DNA of 64,000 nt, from positions 1,798,001 to 1,862,000 of the forward strand of contig OY782499.1 in NCBI GenBank assembly GCA_963677815.1, written 5' to 3'. This DNA comes from JAEKNW01 sp963677815. GTDB lineage: Bacteria; Cloacimonadota; Cloacimonadia; Cloacimonadales; JAFGVF01. Below are positions 1 to 11,300 of this stretch, in pieces. Numbering within the stretch: the first letter of the stretch is position 1; each line of letters starts with the position of its first letter. The position numbers were made by a program, and so were the translations under genes. The notes beneath the pieces were generated by a model that saw only the letters and a list, made by a program, of their open reading frames with translations, was not told where the DNA came from and searched no databases.

Positions 1-850
1 GAATAGCATATTCAAGACTCTTTTGGGCTTTATAGGTCAAGTTATAGCCGATATACTCATCCTTTTTAGCTGTTTTTAGTTGGCTAATTTTGGTAACATA
101 TCTCATAACAGGTTTAATTGAAATCTTTGACTCTAAGTTCTTATGGGGATAGATTCCAAAAGAGAGAATGCCTAATCTAACTAAATTCATTCTAGGAAAA
201 TCGAAGTTAACTGTTGCACAGCTGTTGGAAGAGTGTAAATAAGTTGGTTCTAAATCTGGAAATTTTGTCTTAATTTGGTCAATAGTATTACAAAAAACTT
301 GATATTGTTGAGTGGTAAAAGCAAAATTACTTTCGCTCTCGGCGTAGTGAGTGAATAGACCATCAATAACTAGGTTAGATAAGGAAGCTACTTGAGATAT
401 AAAAGATAGAGCTTGGTCAGCCCTTACTCCAGACCTATTCATACCTGTATCAATATTAATATGAATTTTAACTAACTTATTAAAAGACCTAGCAGTATCA
501 TTCAATTTTTTAGCAAAAGGTAGGTCATTGACAGAGGGAATAAAATCGTGAATAACAATTTTTTCAATCTCTGATTCTAAGGAGGGTGAGAGAATAAGAA
601 TAGGACTAGAAATTTCTTGGTATCTAATCAATAAAGCTTCATCAAGGTTAGCAACTCCAAGCATTGAAACTCCATTCTTGATAGCACATTTAGCAATTTG
701 ATAAGCTCCATGTCCATAAGCATCTGCTTTTACAATTTGCAAGATATTTTGATGAGGATGGATAAATCTTTTTAACTCTCTGAGGTTATCTTCATAATTG
801 GTGAGATTAATTTCTATCCAAGATCTTTCATTATTGATACTGTGTGCCAT
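1..850 (-). CDS. alr: Alanine racemase, 3' part cut off by window edge
   Basis: This is a PLP-dependent racemase that interconverts L- and D-alanine for peptidoglycan synthesis. Reading from the ATG at 850, the N-terminal barrel carries the family motif VKADAYGHG; the lysine at residue 41 is the expected PLP Schiff-base residue. Further along are the family patterns GVANLDEA, HINIDTGMNRSG and DGLFTHYAESE. About 283 codons are present, running off position 1 without a stop, so the C-terminal beta domain and its catalytic tyrosine lie outside the window. It starts 15 nt after the PIN-PhoH gene and is the last visible gene of a minus-strand operon with the AI-2E permease and radA. A weak AGGAT lies upstream of the start. 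The identification is firm. Confidence 0.95.
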   Translation of the reverse strand, partial: MAHSINNERSWIEINLTNYEDNLRELKRFIHPHQNILQIVKADAYGHGAYQIAKCAIKNGVSMLGVANLDEALLIRYQEISSPILILSPSLESEIEKIVIHDFIPSVNDLPFAKKLNDTARSFNKLVKIHINIDTGMNRSGVRADQALSFISQVASLSNLVIDGLFTHYAESESNFAFTTQQYQVFCNTIDQIKTKFPDLEPTYLHSSNSCATVNFDFPRMNLVRLGILSFGIYPHKNLESKISIKPVMRYVTKISQLKTAKKDEYIGYNLTYKAQKSLEYAI

Positions 851-865
851 AACTTATCTTATCCT

Positions 866-2212
866 TTAAAAATATGAAGCAGCTATTTCTGCCAATTTAG
901 ATCTTTCACCTTTCTTAAGGGTTATATGACCGACTAAACTTTCTTTTTTCATCTTTTCTACAGCTAAGGAGAGTCCATTTGATTGAGAATCTAAATAAGG
1001 GATATCAATTTGATAGGGGTCACCTGTAAGAATGATTTTAGTATTTTCTCCTGCTCTAGTTATTATTGTCTTCATCTCGTGAGGAGTTAGATTTTGAGCT
1101 TCATCAATAATCATAAATTGATTAGGTAAAGATCTACCTCTAATATAAGTTAGGGGCTCTAATTCAATGAAATTAAAATCCAAATAATCGTCTATTGAAG
1201 GATGTTTTTTACCAAAAATCTTACCATTGTCATTCTTATCATAGTCATTATGTCCCTGGATTAGTATTTCCATATTATCATAGATAGGTTTCATCCAAGG
1301 AGTGAATTTATCATCTTTTGAGCCTGGAAGGAAACCTAAGTCTTTTCCTAAGGGAGAAATGGGCCTGGAGACAACTAGTCTATTATAAGTGTCATCCTCC
1401 ACTACTTGGTTCAAACCTGCAGCAATTGCTATTAGTGTTTTTCCAGTACCAGCAATTCCTGATAGGGAGACCAACCTAATAGATGGATCTAGGAGAATAT
1501 CAAAGGCCATTATTTGTTCATCGTTTCTAGCAGTAATTCCAAAGATTTCTTGTTCTTTATAATATTGTAAAGTTAGGAATTTATCTTTATCAGTTGAGTA
1601 TCTTAAGATAACCTTAGCTTTTGGTTTATCAATATTATCCACAAGTTTGAGAAAATGATTTGGTGGAACTGTTCCTAGTTTATTGGAATAATAACCTTTA
1701 TCGATAGCTTTTTCAATCTGTCTTTTAGTTACTTTTTGAATTGAATACCCAGTATAAATTTCATCAAAATTAGTTTTTTCAGGTTCGTAATTCTCTGTTT
1801 TAATTCCTAAACAATCAGCTTTAATCCTAACATTAGCATCTTTAGAAACCAATATAACTGTCTTCTTTGGGTATTTTTTCTTAAAAAAGGCAGCAGTTCC
1901 TATAATTCGGTTATCGTTATTATCTAGAAGTTTAACACCATCAATATTTAAATCAGAAGAGTGAATGGTGACTTGTACAATACCACCTTGTTGAGTTTGA
2001 ACTCCTTCTTTTAAAGAACCTGTTTTCCTTAAATTATCTAATGAACGTCCTATTAGTCTAGCGTTTCTACTCTTCTCATCGACACCTTTTTTGAACTGGT
2101 CGATCTCTTCAATTACTGTCATTGGAATAACAACTCTATTGTCTGCAAAAGAGAAAATAGAGTTAGGATCATGTATAAGAACATTGGTATCTAAAACGAA
2201 AACTTTTTCCAT
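866..2212 (-). CDS. PhoH-family ATPase with N-terminal PIN domain (YlaK/PhoH2 type)
   Basis: The 448-residue protein joins a PIN nuclease-like domain to a PhoH ATPase. The PIN domain (about residues 1-150) begins with the acidic motif FVLDTNVLIHD and keeps a later VSKDANVRIKA acidic patch. The PhoH domain (about 240-448) has Walker A GIAGTGKT, Walker B FMIIDEAQN and the motif ILTGDPYQID. Related PIN-PhoH proteins are described as ATP-dependent RNA helicase/ribonucleases; that role here is by family only. The start follows a GAGGTG ribosome-binding site, 8 nt after the radA stop, so translation is probably coupled to radA. Confidence 0.92.
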   Translation of the reverse strand: MEKVFVLDTNVLIHDPNSIFSFADNRVVIPMTVIEEIDQFKKGVDEKSRNARLIGRSLDNLRKTGSLKEGVQTQQGGIVQVTIHSSDLNIDGVKLLDNNDNRIIGTAAFFKKKYPKKTVILVSKDANVRIKADCLGIKTENYEPEKTNFDEIYTGYSIQKVTKRQIEKAIDKGYYSNKLGTVPPNHFLKLVDNIDKPKAKVILRYSTDKDKFLTLQYYKEQEIFGITARNDEQIMAFDILLDPSIRLVSLSGIAGTGKTLIAIAAGLNQVVEDDTYNRLVVSRPISPLGKDLGFLPGSKDDKFTPWMKPIYDNMEILIQGHNDYDKNDNGKIFGKKHPSIDDYLDFNFIELEPLTYIRGRSLPNQFMIIDEAQNLTPHEMKTIITRAGENTKIILTGDPYQIDIPYLDSQSNGLSLAVEKMKKESLVGHITLKKGERSKLAEIAASYF

Positions 2213-2220
2213 TTCACCTC

Positions 2221-3576
2221 TTAAAAGAATAGTTTAAATAAATCATTGATATTGTTAATTTTAATACAATATTCTTGGAGTTTCTTAGTTACTTCAGCTT
2301 TATCGGAAATTATAACTTTTTCAAAACCTAATCTAATTGATTCTTTAATTTTATCATTAATTCCTTTAGCTACTCTAATCTCTCCATTCAAGCCAACCTC
2401 TCCAATAAAAACATTGTTTTTGGGGATTGGAATATCTGTAAAACCAGAAAAGATAGCTGTGACTACTGCTAAATCAATAGAAGCATCTTTGCTCTTAAAA
2501 CCACCTATAATATTGATAAATACATCATTAGAGGATACTGGAATACCAGTATTCTTTTCAATAACAGCTAAAATCATTGCTAGTTTCTTTTGCTCATAAC
2601 CTACTGCTACTCGTTGAGCATTACCAAAATTACTTTTGTTCAGTAAAGCTTGTATTTCTATGAAAAAGTTACGAGAACCTTCACTAACACAAGAGATTAC
2701 ATCACCAGAATGATTGTCATTTCTACTCAAAAAGATGATAGAGGGATTTATTACTTCACTTAATCCATTAGTATTCATTTCAAAAATACCGATTTCATTA
2801 GTTGAACCAAATCTATTTTTACTTGTTCTTAATATCTTAAAGAAACCTTCTTTCTCGCTTTCAAAATAAAGTACAGTATCAACCATGTGTTCTATGGTTT
2901 TAGGACCTGCTACTAAACCATCCTTAGTAACATGGCCAATTATAATTGTAGGTATATTTTCGCGTTTAGCTATTTTAGTTAAGTAGTTGCTACACTCTCT
3001 TAACTGTGTTACACTACCCAAATAGTTGTCAATTTCAGAAGAATAGACCGATTGGATAGAATCTATGATGAGTAAATCTGGTTTATACTGATTTATAGCA
3101 GCATCTATTTGTTCAATATTATTATTGCAGAGTAGAAGAATATCTTGAGAGTTGATTTTTAATCTAAGACTTCTAAGTTTTATTTGTTCTTTACTTTCTT
3201 CTCCAGATACATATAAAATTTTTTTATTATTCTTTGCTACTTTTGCTGCTACTTGAAGCATTAAAGTTGATTTGCCAGTACCTGGCTCTCCACCTAAGAG
3301 AATAACCATACCTGCCACAAAACCACCACCTAAAACACAATCAAATTCACTGAAGCCACTGGAGAGTCTTGTTTCTTTATCAACATTTATCTCTTGTAAG
3401 ATACTTACTTGATCTTTTGCTACAAAAGAGGTATTGTTAAGGCTTTTGTTCTTCTTTGCTTTTCCTAATACCCTGTTTACTTCCTTAAAAGAATTCCACT
3501 CTCCACAGGCAGGGCATTTCCCTATCCAAGCAGCTGAGACGTAACCACAATTATTACAGACATAACCATTATTCAT
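2221..3576 (-). CDS. radA: DNA repair protein RadA
   Basis: RadA is a RecA-like branch-migration ATPase used in recombinational repair. Its parts occur in the usual order in 451 residues: an N-terminal four-cysteine zinc finger (C7, C10, C21, C24), a RecA core with Walker A GGEPGTGKST near residue 95 and Walker B LLIIDSIQS, the RadA-specific KNRFG motif near residue 253, and a C-terminal Lon-protease-like domain (GGFKSKDASIDLA, VFIGEVGLNGEIR). The length is normal for the family. The start overlaps the end of the upstream permease gene by 8 nt, indicating one transcript. Confidence 0.97.
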   Translation of the reverse strand: MNNGYVCNNCGYVSAAWIGKCPACGEWNSFKEVNRVLGKAKKNKSLNNTSFVAKDQVSILQEINVDKETRLSSGFSEFDCVLGGGFVAGMVILLGGEPGTGKSTLMLQVAAKVAKNNKKILYVSGEESKEQIKLRSLRLKINSQDILLLCNNNIEQIDAAINQYKPDLLIIDSIQSVYSSEIDNYLGSVTQLRECSNYLTKIAKRENIPTIIIGHVTKDGLVAGPKTIEHMVDTVLYFESEKEGFFKILRTSKNRFGSTNEIGIFEMNTNGLSEVINPSIIFLSRNDNHSGDVISCVSEGSRNFFIEIQALLNKSNFGNAQRVAVGYEQKKLAMILAVIEKNTGIPVSSNDVFINIIGGFKSKDASIDLAVVTAIFSGFTDIPIPKNNVFIGEVGLNGEIRVAKGINDKIKESIRLGFEKVIISDKAEVTKKLQEYCIKINNINDLFKLFF

Positions 3577-4681
3577 TAATATTTTGTTTCCTTTGCATAA
3601 TTTCTTTATTAGAACTCATAAGTAAAGCTAGGTCTTTAGATTTCTTAGAAGATTCTAAGGCAATTTTGACAGTCATTGTAAGAGGAACAGCTAACAACAT
3701 TCCTGCAAAACCAAAAACCCATCCCCAGAATAACAAAGAAATGAATACAACTATTGTTGATAAACCTAAGCTATAACCCATTATTCTTGGTTCAAGTATA
3801 TTTCCAATAAGAATGTTAGTCACTAAATAACCTAGAGCTACTAAACCTGCATAAGCTGGTCCTAGTTGAACAAGTGCTATAAGAATAGCTGGTAAGGAAG
3901 CTATAATGGAACCAATTGTAGGAATAAAATTGAGGAGAAAAGCTAGCAAACCCCATAATAAAGGGAAATCTACTCCTAGAATAGAAACCCAAATAGTTAT
4001 AATTACACCAGTGCCTAAAGAAATCAAGGTCTTAAAACCTATATATCTTCTTAAAGACCGAGTAAATTTGTTTACAGACTTCTTGGTTTCGGGATTTGCT
4101 TTAGATAAAAGATCAAGTTTATATTTGAATGAGCCTGTTTCTAAGAGCATAAAAACCATAGCAATTAATACTAAGAAAATGTTTTGAAAAATATTCTGAA
4201 GAGAACCTAAGATAAATCTAGACCAGTTCATGAGAGTTGCTGGGGAAATATAAGAGGCAATTTCAATCAAAATATCCCTCATGTTAACACCCACAAGCTC
4301 AGTTTTATCACCATAATCTTGACCACTATGGTCAATAAATGTTTGATTATACCACTCAGTCAAATTTTTCTCGTATATACCAGTCTTTTGAGTAAATTCT
4401 GTGATAGAATTACCAACAACTGTTCCTATTAAAGAGATTATGCCAAAAACTAGTACAACAACAATAATTAATGAAAGTGATTTAGGGATTTTCTTTTTAA
4501 TTAGCCATTCCATAGGATAAGCCACAAGTGTAGCAAGAAAAAGGGAAATTATAAAAGGGACAAGAATAGTTTGGGCCTGTTGCATCCCATAAATTAACAC
4601 TACAATAGCTATTACACTTAGAAAACTTTTAATTCTTGATAATTGATAAGAAATCTCGTGTTTCAATTCTCCTCCAGACAA
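3569..4681 (-). CDS. AI-2E family transporter / permease (PerM-like)
   Basis: A 370-residue polytopic membrane protein of the AI-2E exporter/PerM superfamily. It has two hydrophobic helices at residues 18-60, a third near 63-90, a soluble stretch, and a cluster of C-terminal helices. The family signature lies in the last third (LLWGLLAFLLNFIPTIGSI and NILEPRIMGYSLGLS). Substrates differ within the family, so the cargo cannot be read from sequence. It is the first gene of the minus-strand operon with radA, the PIN-PhoH gene and alr. An AT-rich leader of 69 nt separates it from the hybrid kinase gene at 4751, which is transcribed toward it. Confidence 0.88.
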   Translation of the reverse strand: MSGGELKHEISYQLSRIKSFLSVIAIVVLIYGMQQAQTILVPFIISLFLATLVAYPMEWLIKKKIPKSLSLIIVVVLVFGIISLIGTVVGNSITEFTQKTGIYEKNLTEWYNQTFIDHSGQDYGDKTELVGVNMRDILIEIASYISPATLMNWSRFILGSLQNIFQNIFLVLIAMVFMLLETGSFKYKLDLLSKANPETKKSVNKFTRSLRRYIGFKTLISLGTGVIITIWVSILGVDFPLLWGLLAFLLNFIPTIGSIIASLPAILIALVQLGPAYAGLVALGYLVTNILIGNILEPRIMGYSLGLSTIVVFISLLFWGWVFGFAGMLLAVPLTMTVKIALESSKKSKDLALLMSSNKEIMQRKQNINE

Positions 4682-4750
4682 ATTTTCATAATTATGACAA
4701 GTATGCTATTTTAGTCAAGAAAAGTCTTTTGAATTAAGATATATATATAT

Positions 4751-7700
4751 TTAATTATTCAAAGCAGTTTGGAGAATATTTATCAGTTCAGCTTTTTTGT
4801 AGGGTTTACCTAAATAAAAATTACAACCTTCTGCTAGTATTCTATCTCTATCTCCTATCATGGTATACCCAGTTACTGCTATAATTGGTGTTGTAATATT
4901 TTTTGTATCTTTTTTAATCAATCTGGCAGCAGTTAAGCCATCAATGCCTTCACCTAAATGAATATCCATTAATATAGCGTCGTATTTCTTTTTACCAGCT
5001 AGTAAAATAGCAACTTCGCCATTATTAGCAAGATCTGTACTATAAGCTGATTTTAAAATGGAAATAACTAGTTTTTGATTAATAGTATTATCTTCAACTA
5101 TTAAAATCTTTGGTTTTTCTTGATTTAGAGGAATTGATTCAAGTTTATTGACTTCAAGGTCTTCTTGGAAGTCTGATAGTTGAACTTCTTTGTAAGGTAA
5201 AGAAACTGAGAAAGTAGACCCAGATAATATCTGACTAGTGACAGATATTTCACCTTGCATTAAATTAATAATCTTCTTAGCGATTGTAAGACCAAGTCCA
5301 ACGCCTTCATAAGCCCTATTATAACCTTCACTAGCTTGTCTGAATTCTGAAAAAATTAGTTTTAAAGATTCGTTAGGGATACCTATACCAGTATCAATAA
5401 TATCTATAAATATCTTATCATCTTTTCTTGAACATAGTACTTGAACTCCACCATTCTGGGTAAATTTAAGAGCATTGTTCAATAAGTGAATCAGTGCTTG
5501 ATTCAAAAGATTTTCATCAACTTGGGCAAAAAGATTGGGCTCAATTTCACTATAAAAGGTTAATTCTTTATCTTTGAACTGATCTTCAAAAAGGTTACTT
5601 AAATCATTTAATATTTTACTGACACAAGTAAGTTTAAAGTCAGTGCTTTTTCTCTTTTCTATAGTTTCTAACTGGGTTAGAAGCATGACTGAATCTAATA
5701 CATGATTAAGTCTTATTGCTGAAGAATAAATCATACTAGCCATGTTACTATCTTCAAAATCAGTAGATTTTTGTTGCAATAGTTCAGAAAAACCAACTAT
5801 GCCATTAAGTGGAGTTCTAAACTCATGACTAATATTTTTGAGTAAATTTGACTTGAGTTTGTCAGAAGTTTGGGCCTTTATTCTCTCCTCTCTCAAGTCT
5901 GTTTCTAAGCGTATTCGATTTCTGATATTGATTAACATTTCTGCATAAATTGAGAGAATTGTCTTTTCTGATTCAGAGTACTTATATTTCTTTTTTACTG
6001 AATCAAAACCTATGAAACCAACACATATATTGTTATTCATTAAGGGAATTGATATTAAACTCTTTATTCCTTGAGCACTAAGCATTTTTTGAACCAGAGG
6101 GTAATCATTTAATAATTCTAGATCTTCGATAATAATTGTTTTACCTTGTTTATGTTCATCAGGCCAATATTCCATAAATTCTAAAGGCACTTCCTGTAAA
6201 TTATCTATTTCTGGACTAATGTTATCTGCTACCCATTCATAAGTATTGCAAGAGATACGCTTGTCCCAATCGTAATCAAAAATATAAGCTCTATCCACTT
6301 TAAAGAAATTGGCTATACGAGCTAAAGTATTAGTTATTTCTTGGTCAATATTTTCAGAAGGAATATTAATGAACTCGACTGCAATTGAAGATATTAATGC
6401 TTGAAGTTTAAGTTGTTCTTCCAAAGCTTTTTCTACTTTATATTGCTGAGTGATATTTCTTAAGTTTGCTATTATACCATTGGGATTACCATACTGGTCT
6501 CTAAGAAACTTTGAATGGATGGATGTAATTACAATTTTCCCTTTATTATTATAAATAGCAAGTTTATTAATGTTGCTTCTATTCTTATCAGTTGATTCTT
6601 TATCAATCGAGAGTTCATGCTCAATTTCTTGTTTTATCTCTTTAACTGCTTGAGGAGTATATCTTTTTTCGATAGGTAATTGCAAGTATTCCTCAGGAGT
6701 AAAACCTGTTAGTTTTTCAATTGAAGGACTTACATAATTTAGATTAAAGTTTAAATCACTAGTAAAGACAACATCTGTCATATTATCATTAATTTTTAGT
6801 AAGTGGTCTTCTCTGTTTTCAATTTCAATAACAAGATCTTGAAGCTTAATCTTCGAATGAGCTGAATCAATGACTATTTTTAGAAATTCAGTATAAAATT
6901 TGGCTATAGATATCACTTGTTGACTACTTAATCTAGGAGCTTTTTCAAGGGCAGATAAATACTCTTCTTCATTGAAACCATAATCTTGAGCTTGTTTTCT
7001 AAAAAGCTCATAATCAATTTCTTCATCTAGAAGAAAAAATTGTCCGATTGAAAGATTTGCTATATGAGATTTTGCAATTATTATGGGACTAGTTAACTTA
7101 TATAAATTATTTGAACATCTATATAATTTGTATTCTTCTTTTCCTAAGCTTTTAACTTTTAAGTTACTCTCCTCTTTGCATTTATTACTGCTCAAAGGAT
7201 TTAGTCTGTGAAATTTCTCACACACATCAGTTTTTCCTGCAAAGCTGATTATGTTATTATCTAAATCTGTAATTGCAAAAGGAGTTTTGTTAAATGCATA
7301 AAATATATTCATTAGATTCTGTAGTTCTTCTATGCCCATTAAATCTTGCAGAGTTAATTGCGAAATATCTGTTTTTTTACTTATCTTTGAATCGATTTTC
7401 CCCGTTAAAGTATCATTTTCTGGTAATTCTCTAATGTTTAGAACTATACCTTGTATTCCTTTTATCTTAAGGCAATTTTTCCCGATTATTTTTACTTGTG
7501 TATAGTACCCATTCTTTGATTTTAGTCTGCAATATAATTCAATCACTGAGCTGGGTAACTTTTTAATCCTTTTAAAGCATTTAATTACGTTAGAAATATC
7601 ATCTGGGTGGACAAGGTCTAAAGGATGAATATAAAGGGGCTCATGTGGACTATATCCCAAAACTTCTTTGAGTTTAGCACTTGAAAAGAGAGGATTCAAA

Positions 7701-8155
7701 TCTTTATCAATAACACATAAACCTTCAGATGAATTTTCAGTTATATGTATGTATTCAGATAAATTATTTCTTAATTCCGCAATCTTATCTTCAGCTAATA
7801 AAGCAGTGGAAAAAAGCAGTTTACCTTGATTATTTAGCTGTGGAGTGAATGTTAAATCAATATATTGGTTAGATTTATACAAAAATCTTCTTTCTGAAAT
7901 TATCCTATTATCTCTAATTAGCAAGAAGTATTTATTAACTTCTTCTTGAGTTAGGAGTTCAGAAATTATAATCTTCAATGATAAAGGTAGATTGTTTGTG
8001 TCTAACTTCTTTTCTATATTAGAAATCTTATTGATGGATGAAACAGATATTAAATTATAGCTAGTTTCTGCATCAGATTTGCTCATGAAAGCAAGTACCA
8101 GCTCATATTGAAATTCATTATTTTCTTCTCTTTTTAGTGCTCTATCTTCTATCAT
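4751..8155 (-). CDS. Hybrid histidine kinase with PAS, PocR, GAF and receiver domains
   Basis: A 1134-residue sensor kinase with no obvious membrane segment. In order: a PAS domain (about 135-245), a PocR-type ligand-binding domain (about 265-430; paired cysteines in a VCEKFHRLNP...CKEESN pattern), a second PAS (about 450-575), a GAF domain (about 590-745), HisKA with NISHEFRTPLNG (phospho-acceptor H777), HATPase_c with DTGIGIP and GLGLTIAKK, and a C-terminal receiver with KILIVEDN and LMDIHLG (phospho-acceptor D1064). All catalytic motifs look intact. No partner response regulator with an output domain lies nearby, so the downstream target is unknown. It is paralogous over nearly its whole length to the kinase at 8335-12147, which precedes it on the same strand by about 180 nt. 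Confidence 0.93.
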   Translation of the reverse strand: MIEDRALKREENNEFQYELVLAFMSKSDAETSYNLISVSSINKISNIEKKLDTNNLPLSLKIIISELLTQEEVNKYFLLIRDNRIISERRFLYKSNQYIDLTFTPQLNNQGKLLFSTALLAEDKIAELRNNLSEYIHITENSSEGLCVIDKDLNPLFSSAKLKEVLGYSPHEPLYIHPLDLVHPDDISNVIKCFKRIKKLPSSVIELYCRLKSKNGYYTQVKIIGKNCLKIKGIQGIVLNIRELPENDTLTGKIDSKISKKTDISQLTLQDLMGIEELQNLMNIFYAFNKTPFAITDLDNNIISFAGKTDVCEKFHRLNPLSSNKCKEESNLKVKSLGKEEYKLYRCSNNLYKLTSPIIIAKSHIANLSIGQFFLLDEEIDYELFRKQAQDYGFNEEEYLSALEKAPRLSSQQVISIAKFYTEFLKIVIDSAHSKIKLQDLVIEIENREDHLLKINDNMTDVVFTSDLNFNLNYVSPSIEKLTGFTPEEYLQLPIEKRYTPQAVKEIKQEIEHELSIDKESTDKNRSNINKLAIYNNKGKIVITSIHSKFLRDQYGNPNGIIANLRNITQQYKVEKALEEQLKLQALISSIAVEFINIPSENIDQEITNTLARIANFFKVDRAYIFDYDWDKRISCNTYEWVADNISPEIDNLQEVPLEFMEYWPDEHKQGKTIIIEDLELLNDYPLVQKMLSAQGIKSLISIPLMNNNICVGFIGFDSVKKKYKYSESEKTILSIYAEMLINIRNRIRLETDLREERIKAQTSDKLKSNLLKNISHEFRTPLNGIVGFSELLQQKSTDFEDSNMASMIYSSAIRLNHVLDSVMLLTQLETIEKRKSTDFKLTCVSKILNDLSNLFEDQFKDKELTFYSEIEPNLFAQVDENLLNQALIHLLNNALKFTQNGGVQVLCSRKDDKIFIDIIDTGIGIPNESLKLIFSEFRQASEGYNRAYEGVGLGLTIAKKIINLMQGEISVTSQILSGSTFSVSLPYKEVQLSDFQEDLEVNKLESIPLNQEKPKILIVEDNTINQKLVISILKSAYSTDLANNGEVAILLAGKKKYDAILMDIHLGEGIDGLTAARLIKKDTKNITTPIIAVTGYTMIGDRDRILAEGCNFYLGKPYKKAELINILQTALNN

Positions 8156-8334
8156 AATTATAACCTTTGTAATTAAACTTGAATAGTAATAACCTTTATA
8201 AATATTCCTTATTCAAGTTAAAGAGTTAATCAAACAAAATTCTTCAACCATATAACTACAGACACTTACTTCAACATAATAGATTTTACTATAGATGTCA
8301 ATGAAAAAACATTTAAAAATTTATTACTTCATAA

Positions 8335-11300
8335 TTAAATTAAATTCTCATGTAAGGCTTCATCAATAATGCCTAAGAGATCTTGCTTACTATAGGGCTT
8401 ACTAAGATAATGACTACATCCCTGATTCAAAATATGTTCTTTATCTCCTAACATTGTATAACCTGTAACAGCTATGATAGGTGTTTTGCGATAGCGACTA
8501 TCATTTCGAATTATCTTAGTTGTTTCTATTCCATCTAAACCTTCACCCAAATGAATATCCATTAATATAATATCATACTGTTTCTTTGCAATTAAATCAA
8601 TAGCACTTTCTCCATTATAGGCACAATCAATATTATATCTTCCTTTTAGAATTGAAATCGCTAGCTTCTGGTTAATTTTATTATCTTCAACTATTAAAAG
8701 TGAAAGTAATTTCTCATCATCATCAATTATATTACTAACTTGTGTCTTAAGAGGTAATGGATTTGATGATTCTGGATTAATGCTTTTATAAGTATCTACC
8801 AGAGGTAGGGAAATGATAAGTTTGGTGCCTTTATGAAACTGACTAACCAATGATATTGTTCCGTTCATCAACTCAATACCTTTTTTAGCTATAGGAAGCC
8901 CAAGACCACATCCTTCATAAGCCCTATTATAGCCTTCACTAACTTGTCTAAAATCACTGAAAATTAGCTCCTGAGAATCTTCAGGTATGCCAATACCACT
9001 ATCTTCAATATTCAAACTTACATACTTCTTATCCTTACTTGTCTCAGTATATATTTTTATAAAACCTTTACTAGTATATTTTATTGCATTATTAAGAATA
9101 TGAATGAAGGCCTGTTTAAATAGATTTTCGTTTATCATTGTTACCAAATTAGGCTGAATATCTATCAAGAAGTCCAAACCTTTTTGCTGTACTTGACTTT
9201 TATACAGTTTGGCTATATTTATTAATAATATACTAAGATTGGTTGACTCTAAATTTATAAACTTTGTTTCTGATAATGATTCTAACTGAGAAAGAAGCAT
9301 GATAGAATCAAGGACATAGTTTAATCTTATACCAGAAGTATAGATCATATTAGCCATTTTCTGACTTTCTTTTTCAAGTTGATTATCCTTTAATTGTTCT
9401 GATAAGCCAATTATACCATTCAATGGTGTTCTAAATTCATGACTGATATTCTTTAAGAGATTAGATTTTAGTTTATCAGACTCAAGGGCTCTTTCTTTTT
9501 CTTTTTGTAACTCCTCAGCCATGGAAATCCTATTCCTAACATTTACCAACATATGAGCAAAAATTCTAAGCAGGGTTTCATCATCTTCTGAATACTGGTG
9601 AGTTGATAAGACAGAGTCAAAGCCTACGAAACCTACACATTCATCTTTATCCATTAATGGAACAGTGATAGTGCTTTTAATATCTTGCTTTTCAATAAAT
9701 TTCTTTGTTTCTTCATCGTCGATTATCTTAGATGAGTCATTAATAATAACAACCTGACCCTTTTTGTGTGCTTGGTGCCAACTGTTTAAATAATCAACTG
9801 AGATATCCTGCAAAATACCAATCACAGGTTTTATACCCTCTTTACACCATTCATAAGTATTGGATACAAGACCTTTATCCCAGTCATACTTGAAAATAAA
9901 AGCCCTATCTGAATGTGTATATTCTGCAAACTCTTTGAGTGATTGCAAAATATGTTTGGAGATTTCATCTAAAGGTAAATTTATATATTTCATTGCTAAA
10001 GAACTAAATAGTGACTGAAGTTCAAGTTGCTTATTTAGTTTCTTTTCAATTTTTTTTCTTTTAGAAATATCTCTAGCTGAGCCAATTATAGCTTTTGGCT
10101 CATTATTTTCATTTAATAGTAACTTGGCATGAACAGATATATCTATTAGTTGATTATTAGCATTATATTCTTGAATTTCAACTAAGACACTTTCAGTATC
10201 TTGGTGACCTGATTTAAGTTTCTCTTCAAGCAAAGATTGTAATTGATTAATTGTAGCTGGGGGAAAACGCTGAATAGGCGTACGCTTGGAGTACTCTATA
10301 GGATTGAAACCATAGACTTTTTCCACAGAAGGACTAACATAAATTACATTAAAATCAAAATCATTTATAAAAATAATATCTGTCATATTGTCAGTAATTT
10401 GTGCTAACTTTTCTTCTCGCAGTTGGAGTTGTTGTGAAGTTCTTGCTTGCTTTATTTGAGCATAGGATAAAGCTGTAATTTTACTCAAAAGATCTCTATA
10501 ATATGTGGCTATTTTTACTAAGTGGTCTTTATCTATTATTGGCAATAAATAAAAAGATTCGATATAAGTTTCTTTATTAAATTTATGAATATTAGCTAGT
10601 TGACGTAACTCTTCATCTTGAGCCTTATAATCATCAGAAAGCCTAAACTGACAGATATCCAAAGTAGCAATCTGTTCTCCACCTACAAAAATAGGTGTAG
10701 CAAAATTCCAGACATTATTTCTACACTTGTAGAGTTTACTTTCACCAATTCTCATCGATGAGGAAATTTTCATATTACTTTCTAGGCACCATTCTTGAGA
10801 ACTAGCTTTATTTAAATGAAAGTTTTTACATAAGCTAGAAGTTCCAATAGCAAAAAGTTTTTTCCCATGTCTATCAAGTAGTGCTATTGGTACATTGGTT
10901 AAATCATAAATAGTTTGAAATAGATCTTTTAACTCATCTATATTTATAAGATCAGCTAATTCTAAATCAGATAATGAACCTTGAGGGGATGTTATACTAT
11001 TAAGCTTTCTTTGCAGGGTTACCTGATTGTTTTTCAGGGCTTTCTCCGCTTCTTTTAATGTAGTGATATCATTAACTATAGCTAAGGCTTTATCATTATC
11101 AATTACTGATAAACGACATTCATAATGTCTATTCTCTCCTAGATGATTTTTTCGTTGATATGTAAAAGTATCCACAGGTTTGTTTTCTTTTAGTAAAGAT
11201 AATCTAGCCCTAAGTTTGTTAGCTATATAAGGTGGAAACAAATTTGATATGTTTTTTCCTAATACTTGATTAGGAGGATAGGCTAACAAATCATTATTAG